64,000 bases of DNA from Agrypnia vestita (GCA_016648135.1 JADDOH010004276.1:124001-188000); one strand, 5' to 3'. Numbered from the stretch's first letter, positions 12,625 through 24,739 are shown. Made by a program: numbers and translations. Notes: generated by a model from the letters alone, not told the origin.

Positions 12625-13665
12625 GGCGATCGTCCAGCAGAGTGAGCAAATTTCACAATTTTTTCGCATATATTCTCATGCGTTTTTTATCACATTTTTG
12701 TACGGAAATATCTCATTTTAAAATTTATTCATTAGGTTAGCGTAAATTAAATTATATAATTAATTAATAAATTACCAATCCTTCGATGTTTAAAAAAGAA
12801 GAAAATTGCTCCAATTTGTGGGCTTTTTATGACTGAATGGTCTCGTGTCTTTTTGTCTTTTTTATTCAATAATATTACAACGTAAACGATTATCTTAAAT
12901 TTATTAAAATTATTGCAAAATCTGTTAGTTTGTTTACATGCAATTTATATTTTAAATAACACTTTTTAAATTATTTATATTTTTTGTGTGTTTTTTTTCA
13001 ATCCTTTTTAGATCATTGATAACTTTTTTTCTTTAATAAATTAAAGGAATAGACATAATTATTTTAAAATTAATACAAAAAAAATCAAAAGATTATTCCC
13101 GTTTTCAGATTATAGCTATTTAATCAAGGCACTGCGTATTGTATCATAAATACGTTACATCTTGATTAAATATCTAAAATCAGGAACATCGACAAAGTTT
13201 TGTTTTTTTTTGTTTTTATTATAAAATTATAATATCTATTCTTTTGACTATTGAAGTAAAAAAGTTGTCAACCATGTAAAAAGAGTTTAAAAAAAGAATA
13301 AAACACACACAAAATAAAAAAAATATAAAACAGTATTTTTTAAAACACAAATTGCAAGTAAACAAACTAAAGATTTTGCAATAATTGTAAAAAATTTAAG
13401 ATAATCGGTTAAAAAAGACATCTCACGAGGAAATTCAGTCATAAAAAGCCCACAAAGTGGAGAAATTTTCTTAATTTTTAAAACATCGAAGGTTTGGTAA
13501 TTTATTAATCAATTATATAAAATTTAGTTTGTGACATTGTAACAACATATCCGCATTTAAAATATATGTAACCTAATGAATAAATTTCCCTACAAAAATG
13601 TGTCAAACGCAAGAGAAGATATGAGAAAAAATTATGAAATTTATTCACTCTGCTGGACGATCGCT
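12625..13665. mobile_element. 1.04-kb foldback element (near-palindrome), copy 1
   Basis: The left end GGCGATCGTCCAGCAGAGTG is mirrored by the right end near 13646-13664. Complementarity continues inward with indels through blocks such as GTGGGCTTTTTATGACTGA against its complement near 13431-13452. It reaches the centre near 13145, where TTTAATCAAG (13120-13129) pairs with CTTGATTAAA (13161-13170). There is no coding capacity. About one arm of a second copy lies at 55795-56282 with the same outer end. The class of transposase that moves it cannot be told from the ends alone. Confidence 0.8.
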
Positions 13666-13730
13666 TTAAGTGATCACTCATATCACATAAAATTCAATGT
13701 TCACAAATTCCATCGCAATATATATATATA

Positions 13731-14197
13731 CAGGATGTACCATAGCTAGCGGCAGAAACCTGGCCGGTAGATTCCTGCCTATGTCATGAGTTTAAAATGT
13801 TCAAGCAACCATGACCTAATATCAATAGTTACGGAGAATATCAAAGTTTGCTATTGCATATCTCGAATATGAAAAATTTATTTGCTTCAATACTTAAATA
13901 AAATGATAAAAACCTTCTAAAAAAAGAAACTTTATTCAATTTTTGAAAGGTTTTTATCATTTTATTCGATTTGTATTAAAGCGAATGAATTTCTCATAAT
14001 TGACATAATAGTTACTGTAATGATAGTTCAACTTTTTGCAAAAATTAAGTCAGAAGTATTGAGAAAAAAATGCAAACTTTGACATTGCATATTTCCATAA
14101 CCATTGATATTAGGTCATGGTTGTCTGAACATTTTAGACTCATAATATAGGCAGAAATCTACCGGTCAAGTTTCTGCTGCTAGGTCTGGTACACCTG
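13731..14197. mobile_element. 467-bp TA-flanked foldback family, copy 1
   Basis: The left end CAGGATGTACCATAGCTAGC and the complement of the right end (CAGGTGTACCAGACCTAGCA) match with few changes. Pairing continues through AACCATGACCTAATATCAAT to near the centre at about 13960. TA flanks both ends (13729-13730 and 14198-14199), as expected for Tc1/mariner-type target duplication. Copies occur at 56509-57010 and, as one arm, at 54955-55179. Confidence 0.8.
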
Positions 14198-14794
14198 TAT
14201 GGTATATATGTATATAATACATCTGTGTTATTTTCTTAAATCTGAGAGTTTTTGAAATGGTTTAGAGTTTAGAGGATATCGGTTCTGAAGTCAGTTAAAT
14301 CTAATCATATGACAGTGATCTATTTCTTATGTTATGTACTTCTCTTTTTTTTTGCAAAAGAATAATCAGTAATTAGCGAGTTAAAAGAATTTGTATTCCG
14401 TTGTCATTATTTCTCATTTAAAACTACTGTAAGACCATAATCGAGTCTAGAACTTATGATAGGATTTTTTATTTTCCGTAAATTTAAGTCCAGATTCTAA
14501 CTAAAAGGATTTAAAATTTAAAACTACCGTTCCATTTATCCAATGCGGAATTTTTCATTAATCCAATGTGAAATTTCATCCAAAAGGGTTGAGGACGCAA
14601 AAATAGCAATCTGTAACCACTTAAAGCAATCTGAGACGACGATTAAGGTAATAATTACCACTTATTAAACTTTTTGCGCTTTCTTATAAGCCAACTGAGT
14701 ATTCCAAAAAATATTCGTATACAACAACACGGTTTTATATGACATAAAATTAATTCTATTCATTTTAATAAAAAGAAAAAACTTTGTATAAATC

Positions 14795-14870
14795 ACAATT
14801 TATTGAATTATCATGTTTCGGTGCCACTGGTCCTTTTATCAGGATACAAACTATACTAAAAATTAAATTT
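14795..14870 (+). repeat. Dispersed repeat, copy 1
   Basis: The stretch with ATGTTTCGGTGCCACTGGTC, then TTTTATCAGGATACAAACTA and ACTAAAAATTAAA, recurs in diverged form at 41785-41860. Its class is unknown. Confidence 0.6.
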
Positions 14871-15059
14871 GAAAGAAGTTTTCATTTTAACAATAAAATA
14901 TTATTAACAATAGATAACATTTATTTGAGAAAATTATATACAAAAATGTTTTTTAGTCAAAATTTGGTTACGCAATTTTATATTACTAAAAAGTTAATTT
15001 TGTAAAATATCATTGTTTATTACTCAATACGATAGAAAATAAAATAATGTTGTTTTATA

Positions 15060-15830
15060 TAGTATGATATGTGAGGTTCCGTGACTTCTACTTTTGTATA
15101 ATTTATTTTACTTTTGTATAATGTATTACATGAAAAACAGCTGATAGTGAACAGAAAGCCGTGGGCAGTTTTATGTCGGTTATTAATCTCCGAATTACAG
15201 TACGTCGATCTCGTTAGATAATGGTACAGCTGATTGGGATACGCCTGGGGTCGTCAAGTTGTTCCTGGTCGCGTGGTGCAGGAAATGGTCGAGGTCAGGC
15301 TGAAGGTTGATCGTATGGCGTAGAGAGAGATGTGCTACGGGTAGTAATCGTCGGGCAGCGTGACTTCGTGATTGAGGCGAGGGAGAAGAACTGCGTAACT
15401 AAATGGTGCTACGGCAGTTGCCACGCAGAGGGATGTGGTGACGGCGAGGGAACGAACTGTCCTGGTATGTCCGCAACACGTCTTTTTATATCCAAATTTT
15501 GCTTGCTAGACGTGTGCAAAAACCTGTGTAAGAAATGGCTTGTCAGCATCTTTTTATTTTCCTTTGTTTGCGTGAGAACGCGGTGTCAGTGAAATCCGCA
15601 TGTGAGTATTCTCTTATAGTATGAGATGTGATAAATCAGTGGTTTCTAATCTCTGGTGTCGATCTTATCTGTATATAAACACAGGCATCCATGCTTCCGA
15701 GTGCGCGTGTCTTTTGCGACATTTTGCTATTTTCAGTTTCAATAAATAACCAAATCGTATGAAAAGCACTGAAATGCGACACACCACAGACAAAATCTCC
15801 CAAATCGACCCTACACTTTCACCATACAGA
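15060..15830. other. GC-rich island with LTR-like or promoter-like signals
   Basis: 15160-15480 is clearly richer in G and C than its flanks and holds an open frame (15332-15592) that resembles no family I know. On the minus strand GGATATAAAAAGACG lies near 15480-15495. On the plus strand TATATAAACAC (about 15671) is followed by TTCAATAAATAACC near 15738. These may be two eroded LTRs. Ends and duplications could not be defined. Confidence 0.25.
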
Positions 15831-16374
15831 TAGGCATTATTTTAATGCTACAGCAGTTTCGCTACGCCACTGACGAAGAAGTAATACTCGTGCGACGCGG
15901 CGAGGAAATTGTACAAACAACCTTCTTGTCCCTGGGGTGCAATATAAGAACAATAACTTATTTGGAAGAAATTATTAAGGCACAAAACAAAATCACTAAA
16001 TGAAAACGCAACAAATAACAAAACAACAAAAATATGAAAGATACCAAAAAATACTTAAAATTAAAACATTAATAAAAAAATATATAAATATAAATAAAGA
16101 AAGGTTGCTCAGTGGAGACAGATAAATTATGAAAAGGGCCCTCCCTTCAGAGTAAAATAGAAAAGAAAAACAAATGAAAACACAATCAATCAACGGACTT
16201 GCAGTAAGGAAATCCACTGCCTACAGAAAAAAAAAATCGAAGTAAAACTATTCGTATTTTTTATGTCTATAGCGTTAATTTTGGACATAATTATTTATTG
16301 TAATTAATTAAAAAAATTATTTGAAAAATTAATTTATTTACTAAAATAAGTAATGGATAGTTAGTATGCATCCA

Positions 16375-16440
16375 TTCTAACGAAGATACAGTAGTGTCGA
16401 AACCGGTAGACGTAAATACAAGTGGTTGATATAAAGTTTT
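16375..16440 (-). repeat. Fragment of the 60.7-kb palindrome family
   Basis: On the minus strand it reads ACCACTTGT, then GTCTACCGGTTTCGACAC and CTTCGTTAG. This follows the order of the left arm at 60730-60787 (ACCACTACC, GGTCTACCGGTTTCGAGACG, CTTCGTCA). It is diverged and short. Confidence 0.45.
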
Positions 16441-16499
16441 AATTAATTAAAATTAGCAATTCATATTTAATCAAAATTTGTCGAAATCAAAAAATAGAA

Positions 16500-17620
16500 A
16501 AAAACAAATAAAACTATCCAGTCAGTCACATCTTAATGCGTCTCCCATCACGAGACACACACGGATGAAGGCTCTGTAAAGGGACAAATACCTATCACCC
16601 TTAGGAGATTCGCATTCGTAACCGAACGCAGAACTTCTCCCACAATTTAATCCTTCAAACATTTCCCATCTCGCATCATTTAGACCTTTCATCGTTTAGA
16701 AAACAGCAGGCAATCGGCCATAGTTAATCGCAGACACTAATAGCCGCTCAGTGGCCACTGTACATACAGTGTAAGTTCAGCCGATAGTCAATTTCAGACA
16801 CCAATGGCCGCATAACGGGCACTAATGGCCGCGCAGCATCGTATAGCCGCCAGCAGGGCCTAGTAGCATTGTTTTACTATGAACTAGTAATTATATGTTC
16901 AGCATTGTATTGAACCTCTGAAGCAGCGAAGTCCTCCGCTTCACAAAATGCTTCACATGGTGCTTGAAAACGAAGAGCGTCACCTTGTATGCTTGACAGT
17001 GACGGCAAAGCCACGCCGAATGTTTTCAACTTTTAACGGAATAATTCAAATCGTCTTTGCAAATCCGGTTACCTGATGACTTTGTCTTTATTCCTTGCGG
17101 AACGGGATTTGAATAATTTTGCGGTGTCCGTTACCTTTACCACTGGACCAAGTGCGGGTAATGGAATTAGCATACTTAAACTACTGGGTGCTTAAAACAT
17201 TCAGTTAAAAACTTTCCACGTTAATTAAAAGATATGATTTTCTGCTTAACTTTTGTCCCATTGCGTTTTCCGGGCAGGAAAGATTTCTTACCTTACTTAA
17301 AATTATGCCTTTTTGTATGAAATTTTTTTTATTTTAAATTAATGTAAAATTTGATAAAATAAAAGTTGATTCATAAAAGATGTTATCTATTATCACTAAG
17401 AAAGATACGAAAATAGCAGAAACAAATACAAAGTTGAATATTCGACCGCAAAGTAAACGTGTGGGCAATTCCCGGCAATAGAAAGTCCAGGGTCCCCGGG
17501 TATACTTTTTTTCGAAAGTTACAATTTTTTGTGAATCTCTCATGGATATTATTTTTTTTATCATCATAAATGTTCCAGAGTTTCAAAATCACAATAAAAT
17601 ATGATTTCATTTTTTTTTTA
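16500..17620. other. No gene seen; short imperfect repeats
   Basis: 16695-16865 has scattered repeats of ACACTAATAGCCGC and CACTAATGGCCGC and is locally GC-richer. I cannot assign it a class. Confidence 0.35.
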
Positions 17621-17621
17621 A

Positions 17622-17880
17622 TTAGAAATGCTAAAATGGCAATGGACAGGACATGTTGCAAGGCAGGATGTTACAAGATGGACTCCCAGAGTTCTGAAGT
17701 GGAGACCTTGGGAGAATAAAAGAGGCGTCGAAAGACCTCAAAAGAGAGGGGCCGACGATATAACCGCTGTGGGAGGGAAGAAATGGCTACAATTAGCAAA
17801 TAACAAGGAAGGATTGAAGGGTATGGAAGAGGCAGTATCCAGCAGTAGAGAGATGAAGGCTGAAGAACAAAAGAAGAAGT
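17622..17880 (+). pseudogene. RTE-type LINE 3' remnant (C-terminal tail)
   Basis: One frame reads L-K-W-Q-W-T-G-H-V-A-R-Q-D, then R-W-T-P-R-V-L-K-W-R-P, a decayed K-R-G-x-E-R-P block, D-D-I, and K-K-W-L-Q-L-A. This is the characteristic order of the C-terminal region of RTE-type LINE reverse transcriptases (W-x-GHVAR, RW-x-VLxWRP, RGRP, DDI, W-x-x-xA). The RT and endonuclease domains are missing, so it is a 5'-truncated insertion. A short A/G-rich GAAGAACAAAAGAAGAAG tail closes it. It cannot act on its own. Confidence 0.75.
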
Positions 17881-17889
17881 AAATCTAAT

Positions 17890-19240
17890 AACCTTTTTAC
17901 TAACATTCCGATTCATACTATAAAAAGGTGAATATATATTATTTTTCATTCATAATTTTAAATAATAAAGTGATAGTGAAATAAAAACTCAACAAATCGG
18001 AACTCGTTTAATCTCTTAAGTCTAATTACTAAATAATTCAGTAACAAACTTAACGACCAGACCAACAAGCTTTACAACACAATATATTCGACCGTGTTCT
18101 CAAAATAACAGGACAGTTATTTTTGTATATCTTATCCCAACACTTAATAGACGAGAATAATAATAAAAAATAAACAATACATAAGATAAGAGAAAAACTT
18201 TAGAGAGAGAGAGGGAGAAAGACGTTTTTGTCAAAATTGAAATACGATTGCAACTATAATATTTAATAATATTATGTTAATAATTATACACCAACACACT
18301 TTTACACATTTTTGACCCTACGGACGAAAAAAAATAATTGTTGCGCATGAAACAAACTTTATTTTTCTACCAAATTTTAATACGTTTTTAATACAAAAAA
18401 TCATTTATTTTGGGCCATAGTCATTTCAGCGACATCCTCGGGTTTGTTGCGTGTTAGATGAATTTATTATTATCTGTGATACAGATGGACGTCACCGATA
18501 AATCCGTTTCGTTTATTTTATTTCCGACATTTCTTTTATGCGTAGGAACTTTTCCGATTTTTGCATTTGGGATTATAATAACAAGTAAAAATGATTGTTT
18601 CATATTTCGTGTAGGGTCCACCGATATGTATGTTTACGAAAATATTATGGTACCTAACGTAATTATAAATATATTACTTATTTAATATAACAAAACGTAT
18701 GTAACGTAGCAAAGCATATACTAAAATACCAAATCAGAAATATGAATTGAAAATAAATCATGAGTTTGGCTTTAATTAATATTTTAAAACCTATGTGCAG
18801 AGTATATATATGTATATAGAGTATGGTATTTTCAATGGTAAAATCAATTTTTAAATAAGTCACCAAAATATATTTAGAAGTTAGAAAAAATTGAAAATAT
18901 ATGAAAAAGCTACAGTTCCATAGAAAATTACTATAAATAATAAATGTTTACTTAATTTTCCTTTCCCTGCTATTAGCTTTATTATTGTTATTGGTTATTA
19001 TTGTTAGTTTAATATTTTTCTCTAAGAAAGAAACCCGGGAGAATTTTTTGCGGCTTCTACATATAATTCATGTACGATTAGACACATGTCCCAAGTCCAA
19101 TCGAAAATAAAAAAATCTGTTGAATAAACAAATTAACTATACTGTTAAATACTTTTTTCCTCCAAAAGCAGTACATTTAACAAAAGAAGAACAACATCAA
19201 CAAAAAAATATTTGACAACTTACACGAAAACTTATTAAAT
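17890..19240. other. AT-rich stretch, no gene seen
   Basis: There are only short frames without motifs, and a short GAGAGAGAGAGGGAGA purine run near 18205. Confidence 0.5.
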
Positions 19241-19245
19241 GTATA

Positions 19246-19274
19246 TTAGGTCCTTACATATGAAATTGGCGTTT
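19246..19274 (+). repeat. mariner left terminal inverted repeat
   Basis: This 29-bp end is exactly complementary to 20503-20531. It is the transposase-binding end next to the 3' end of the transposase gene. Confidence 0.9.
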
Positions 19275-19323
19275 AGTATGGGAGGAACATAAAGCCGATT
19301 TTTTTTTATTATAATATATTTAT

Positions 19324-20343
19324 TTAATCAAAGTATGCACCATTGCTATCTATGCACTTTTGCCATCTCATAGGTAGTTCATCGATCCCTTTACTAAAAA
19401 AACCATTCGGACGGGAATCAATAAAATCTTTGAAGGCGGTTTGGACTGCCCCATCGGAGTTGAATTTTTTCCTTTGCAAGAAGTTATCCAAATTTCGAAA
19501 AAAATGGTAATCTGTTGGGGCAAGGTCCGGAGAGTACGGTGGATGTCTTAGACATTCCAATTGAAGCTCCTCTAATTTGGTAGCCGTCTGTTGTGCAGTG
19601 TGTGGTCTAGCGTTATCATGAAGCAGCAGTGGCCTAGAGCGATTAACCAGCCTCGGTTGTTTAGCAGCTAGCTTTTCCATCATGGTTTGCAGTTGCTGAT
19701 AATAGACATCTGCCGTAATCGTCTGGCCAGATTTAAGAAAGCTGTATTGAACGACACCAGCACTAGTCCACCAAACGCTCACAAGTAACTTTTTTGGAGT
19801 CCATTTTCGCTTGGGGCATGGTTTGGCTGGTTCGGCAGGGTTCAGCCATTGCGATGAGCGCTTCCGATTATCGTACAGGATCCACTTTTCATCACAGGTA
19901 ATGATTCGATTTAAAATCCCTTCATTATTGTGCCGGTTGAGTAATGCAACGCAGCAGTCAACGCGCGTTTGTTGATTTGATTCACTCAATTCGTGAGGTA
20001 CCCAGCTTTCATGCTTTTTCACCTTACCAATTTGCTTCAAGTGGATTAAAACAGTTTTATCACTAACACCGCAGCCTGCAACTAACTCGGATGTGGTTTG
20101 CGATGGATCCGCTTCCACAATAGCCTTCAATTCTTCATTATCAACTTTGGTCTCCGGCCGTCCACGGGGCTTGTTCTGCAGGTCGAAATTTCCAGAACGA
20201 AAATGTTGGAACCAAAAACGCACTGTGTTTTCTTTTGCGGCACCGTCGCCATACACTTCATTAATCCTTCGAGCCGTTTCTGCAGCACTGGTGCCATGGT
20301 GGAACTCGTACTCGTAAATAACGCGATATTTCAAGTTTTTCAT
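19324..20343 (-). CDS. mariner transposase (DD34D), full length
   Basis: This gene encodes the transposase that cuts the element out and reinserts it at TA sites. The open frame begins at 20409, but I place the start at the internal Met at 20343, giving 339 residues and the usual mariner N-terminus (MKNLKYRV...). The N-terminal half carries the paired helix-turn-helix DNA-binding region, ending in the GRP linker (residues about 61-63). The catalytic core follows. D151 is in TCDEKW, D243 in HDNARPH and D278 in SPDLAPTDYHFF, with 34 residues between the last two, the DD34D signature of mariner. WVPHEL precedes the core, as expected. The protein ends NGAYFD and a TAA stop. There is no frameshift or internal stop. 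General similarity to Hsmar1-type proteins suggests the cecropia subfamily. It sits 50-160 bp inside both terminal repeats. Confidence 0.95.
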   Translation of the reverse strand: MKNLKYRVIYEYEFHHGTSAAETARRINEVYGDGAAKENTVRFWFQHFRSGNFDLQNKPRGRPETKVDNEELKAIVEADPSQTTSELVAGCGVSDKTVLIHLKQIGKVKKHESWVPHELSESNQQTRVDCCVALLNRHNNEGILNRIITCDEKWILYDNRKRSSQWLNPAEPAKPCPKRKWTPKKLLVSVWWTSAGVVQYSFLKSGQTITADVYYQQLQTMMEKLAAKQPRLVNRSRPLLLHDNARPHTAQQTATKLEELQLECLRHPPYSPDLAPTDYHFFRNLDNFLQRKKFNSDGAVQTAFKDFIDSRPNGFFSKGIDELPMRWQKCIDSNGAYFD

Positions 20344-20502
20344 TTTGTAAACTGAGTGACGCAAAGAAAAAAACAATTGAGGAAAAAACAAATGAATTAT
20401 AATTTTCAAAACACAAATACATGAGTAAATAGCTGTATAAATTTGGATTTGGAATTCCTAACCAAAGAGAAGATATTTGAGATCAAATTTGCCAGCACGG
20501 CA

Positions 20503-20531
20503 AAACGCCAATTTCATATGTAAGGACCTAA
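20503..20531 (-). repeat. mariner right terminal inverted repeat
   Basis: An exact 29-bp match, in reverse complement, to 19246-19274. It lies upstream of the transposase start. Confidence 0.9.
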
Positions 20532-20539
20532 TATTATGA

Positions 20540-21885
20540 TCATTACGAGATACAGTTTGAAATTTTGTTTTCAGTTTGTATAATAATGGTGTATTTAAAA
20601 CCATATATTTATGTGACACGTAACTATATTTAAACTCAGCAAACTGAAGAAAATTCATAATTTTAAGGAATTACTTATAAACTTGTATTTCACTTGCGAC
20701 CTTGCGGCGCAACACACAAAATAAGTTGTTAGGTACTGTAAGTTTAAAGAGAACCTAATAAATAAATAAATAACGATTCTTATTCACTCACAACCCTTCT
20801 ATTACTGTCTGAAGCTTAACGTTTGTTTACATTTTAGAACTTTTTGATTGGTGGAATTCATTAATTACAATCCTGTCAAATGTAAAAACGTCAAAATTAA
20901 AGACGTTACAATGTTATACAATAACAATTGATACGGCAAAATATCAACAAATTGTAGGTATATAATTTACAAATTATATGTATATACATAATTTTTTTCC
21001 GCATAAAAATAATAATATCTTTATCTAGTTCAACACTTGTGTATTTAAATTCTTCAAATACATTTAAAGTTTTACCTGATTTTCAATGCTATTTTCGTTT
21101 AATAAAGAATATCCAGTTTATAGATGAAAATAATTTATATTTTCCAATTCAAAATTATATCATACAATTTTGTTCAGTTTATTAATTGCACACATTCAAC
21201 AAACCTAGTAATAAATCAACATATTCCATCAAATAGGCAAGTACTGTTAGTCAAAAACTATGATAAATTGCTCACCGAAATAGAATTTCTTATTCGATCG
21301 ATAATTTATTGGTGCCGAGACATAAATTTAAATTAAACAATGACTCAATTCAAAACCTCAAATATAGCCCAGAGGATAAATGAAAACTGATGTATTCGTC
21401 GACATGAAATAGTCAAAGCAATTCAATCAGTTTTTCAGATTCTGTTGCGCAGCCAGGAAATGACTATTTCCAGTTCTGTACACATCTGTGTACTTCAATC
21501 TAACATTTTATGTAAATATCCTTATTGCGAATTTTAAAAAAGCGCAATAAAAAGCGACGAACGTTCGTTTCAATAGCCATAAATTACATGGAAAATATTT
21601 CTCGAGGTACTATAGTTTCCTGTAAATATTCTTCATTAATTGATTTCCTGTATTTTACACAACCGTACCCTCATTGTGTATATGGTCCATCATGAAAATT
21701 CAAAATAAAAAGAATATGTATTTTAATTTTAATATTTGTTGATGAATGTAAATCTTAATTATTAATTATTATATTTATTATATTAAGCAACTTAAAGTTA
21801 AAATTTTTCTTAATATATAATTATATATATAATATTAATTTCACATTAAACTTGGTATTCTAATTCTTCAAAAAATATATGTGGG
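20540..21885. other. AT-rich stretch, no gene seen
   Basis: No motif or repeat is recognisable in this stretch. Confidence 0.5.
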
Positions 21886-21985
21886 GTATAAAATCAAAGG
21901 CAGCAATCTCCAAAAAAAAAATTGAATGCAGTCATCGAGGATTGCTTATTTATAATGTACCGATTTCGAGATTTTATTAAAAAAC
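21880..21985 (+). repeat. Single arm of the 38.6-kb MITE family
   Basis: GGGGTATAAAATCAAAGGCA, then GCAATCTCC, GCAGTCATCGAGGATTGCTT and TTTCGAGATTTTA match the right arm of the element at 38583-39012 (read as reverse complement). The opposite arm is missing here. Confidence 0.7.
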
Positions 21986-21989
21986 TTAT

Positions 21990-23005
21990 AAAACTTATAA
22001 ACTAAAAGCCTATAAATTTACGGGAAACGTGATTTTGGAAGACGTAGATATATTCAAATACAGAATTCTGAATTCAAAATATATTTTTATATTTTTTGGA
22101 TATTTTTCCTTTACTTTTATATCCCACATCACATGGATTTATGTACCTACTTGTAAATATGTGTTTATTTTTTTTACGTTCATTATTTCTTTTACATCCT
22201 GTATATCTATTTTTATAGAAGTTAAGAGAGGCAAAACTAACTAACAAAAAACGTTTTGCAAGTGGGTCTTCCAGATGTGCCTTAAAAATAATAAAAATAT
22301 GACCTTATTCAGTGTGTATCGAATTGAAAACACAAATTGGTGCATCGATTATTTTAAAAATATAAACATTAAGCTGCGTTAATGAATAAATTTCATTAAA
22401 AGTACGCAAGTTACCTGACCATATTTTGTGCTTTTATATAAACGTAGATGTATTATAAAGTGTAATGAGGTCGTGATAACGCCTTTACCGCGTCGTCGGT
22501 TTGCAGTACATTAAAAACACATTTCTATTTGGGGTGTAACAAACTTTTTGTGGCTAGAGGAAGCGGTCCGCAAGATTTATGGCCCTTTTGTTACAAAAAT
22601 ATAATAACCCTTAATTATCACAGCGCCTTGTTGAAGTTCGCATTTCAATATTGATACGAGTTTGTATAGGATAGTTGCTCCCTAAGATTTAGACTTGATT
22701 ATGAGGCGTTTCCGTGGCTGTTCGTGATTGTGAAAATCGAATTTACTAATTGACACGTAATTTACGTAAGCTTTTAGATTTCCCTAATTCTGAAAATATT
22801 CTAACCATGTTACCAGACTATTTTCAAGTTATTGTGATTAAGTTGTCACTTATAAATTTTGTGATTTTGAAATAATGACCTATATTTCTTCAATAAACTT
22901 ACTTTAGGTTGGTATTTACTATTGCGCACTTTTTTAAAGGGCTTGTGTAAAAAAATTTCGTCTCTAATATTTTTACAAACATAGTTTTATGATTAATTTT
23001 AAATT
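21990..23005. other. AT-rich stretch, no gene seen
   Basis: The frame at 22029-22244 is AT-biased and hydrophobic by composition, with no family signature. Confidence 0.5.
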
Positions 23006-23011
23006 CATTAT

Positions 23012-23210
23012 TCTCGTAGCCCAGTGGGTATGACACTGGCTTCTCTTTCACACCAAAGTTTCAGAGTTCAATTCCTGGAGAGTTCACAATTAATTCATGT
23101 GATTTACTCAAGCCATGGTATTTTGTGATATATTTCGCTTCTGTAATTGGGCCACTTAGCTTGTTGAAGCGTTAATAAATAAATAAAAATTAAAATTAAA
23201 TAAACAAAGA
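23012..23210 (+). mobile_element. tRNA-derived SINE with A-rich tail
   Basis: An A-box-like GTAGCCCAGTGGGTATGACA is followed at normal spacing by a B-box GAGTTCAATTCC (about 23065-23076). Then come a short unrelated body and a tail of AATAAATAAATAAAAATTAA units. The T-arm cannot pair well, so this is a SINE, not a tRNA gene. Confidence 0.6.
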
Positions 23211-23214
23211 TAGA

Positions 23215-24735
23215 AAAAAACACAAACAAATGAATTGCTAACTAATTTTTGGTTACTTTTTTTATTGTTGTTAAATATGAAACAAACAATATTGCTTTTT
23301 TTATATTATTTATTATATATTTCAGAGCTTCATGTCCTATGAAATTATATTAGAAATTTCGGAAGGAATATGCTGTGTTATAAGCTATATGTTGTAGCTA
23401 GAGCGCAACATTTAAGAAATTTTGTTTTTCCTATAAGTAAACTTCTCGCTTTATAATTAATATGAACCTATTCAATATGTTTAGTTATACTACATCGTTC
23501 AAAAACTTAACAATTAATCCAAAGAAATAAGCGAACCTGTTTAAATTAAGCTATGAAAAGAATGTCAGAAATTTAATTATTATGTAGCATTATTAGGTGT
23601 AAGTTTTATTTCCATATATTATCGATATTAAAAATAACTGTAATCAAAGCACCATACACTTATTTGCCATGATATATTTGTCTTCCTTAGACAACATATA
23701 CTTTTACAGATCGAGAGCATACAATATTTTAAACCTACTCTAAGAGTTTTATATTTTATATAGCACATTGTTACAAGGCAACTGTGTCCTTTCCGAGTCC
23801 CATAACTTTTAACTTTATAAACGATGACCACCATTCATCACATTATCACTTTCCTAGCACATATAAATATTTTAACACATGGGCCAAGTGCAGTTAAAAT
23901 TCATTTCGTGAAAAACTATTTTGAGAGCAAGTTTTACTGAAATATTAGAATGACATCTGTAACCACAATCTTTAGTGCGGGTACAACGCGTAATAAATAA
24001 AAAGAAAAATATATTATACAGGAGGCAAATTTAAAGTTCGCGTTGATTAAATAGCCGAAAATTTATAATTTTTCTTGTGAAAAAAAGATTCAACTCACTT
24101 AGTCTTTTGCACAACAATTTTCTGAAATGTTTGATGGAAATCAGTTAATGAGAAATTAACAATATCGGAAATTGTCAAGAGATTGTTAGTATTAATTTCT
24201 TTGGGAGTAATCCACGTCAAAATCTGGTCCTCAGAAGTATCATTCGTCAACCGACGTTTCGCCTGAATCACAGCAGGCATCTTCAGGGTGCCTTGTTTCC
24301 GTCACGAGTGGCATTGCGAGCACGTCGTCGAGTCCAAAACGTGGTAAGTCAAAATCTAAATTTGGGTACTTCGGTCATTATTAGCCTTAATGGTTTTGGG
24401 GAATTTTGTATTGAATTTTGGGTATTCCCGGCCGTTGTTGGCCTTAATGGCGTTTGTCCGGCTCCTTGTGATGCGCTTTGTATTTGATGTTGCTTCTTGT
24501 TGCTGTGTCGATATTTATCTGTTCGGTGGTTGTATTTAATTGGTTTTTGCGCGTTAATATATAATTTTTGAAACAGTAAGGATATTTAGAGAAGCTATAG
24601 AAATATATAAAAGAATAAATATCATCAACAATAGAGATTTTGGTATACTTTTACCATTGCCATGAAAAACAGGTTATCCAACAGTAGATTTCATAGTAAA
24701 AATAGCTCCTGTATCTATATTTAGTGACATCTCAA
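23215..24735. other. AT-rich stretch, no gene seen
   Basis: A short GC-richer patch at 24245-24340 holds GACGTTTCGCCTGAATCACA then GCAGGCATCTTCAGG, which looks like a dispersed-repeat scrap, but no second copy lies in the window. I see no gene. Confidence 0.45.
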
Positions 24736-24739
24736 TTTA

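Larger units (their letters stand above)
19244..20533 (-). mobile_element. Complete mariner element (cecropia-like), apparently intact
   Basis: The element spans 19246-20531 (1286 bp) between TA duplications at 19244-19245 and 20532-20533. Its terminal inverted repeats, beginning TTAGGTCCTTACATATGAAA, are identical for 29 bp (19246-19274 and 20503-20531). The length, TA target, TTAGG ends and single transposase frame are all standard for mariner. Identical ends plus an open frame suggest recent arrival. One half-copy sits at 42006-42355. Confidence 0.95.

Noticed and set aside
15332..15592. 86-codon frame, Cys-rich, as a secreted peptide gene
   Set aside because: No signal-peptide-like start. 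It lies in a GC-rich LTR-like block where open frames are expected by chance.
20093..20355. Plus-strand frames of 74 and 85 codons within the mariner
   Set aside because: They are antisense shadows of the transposase.
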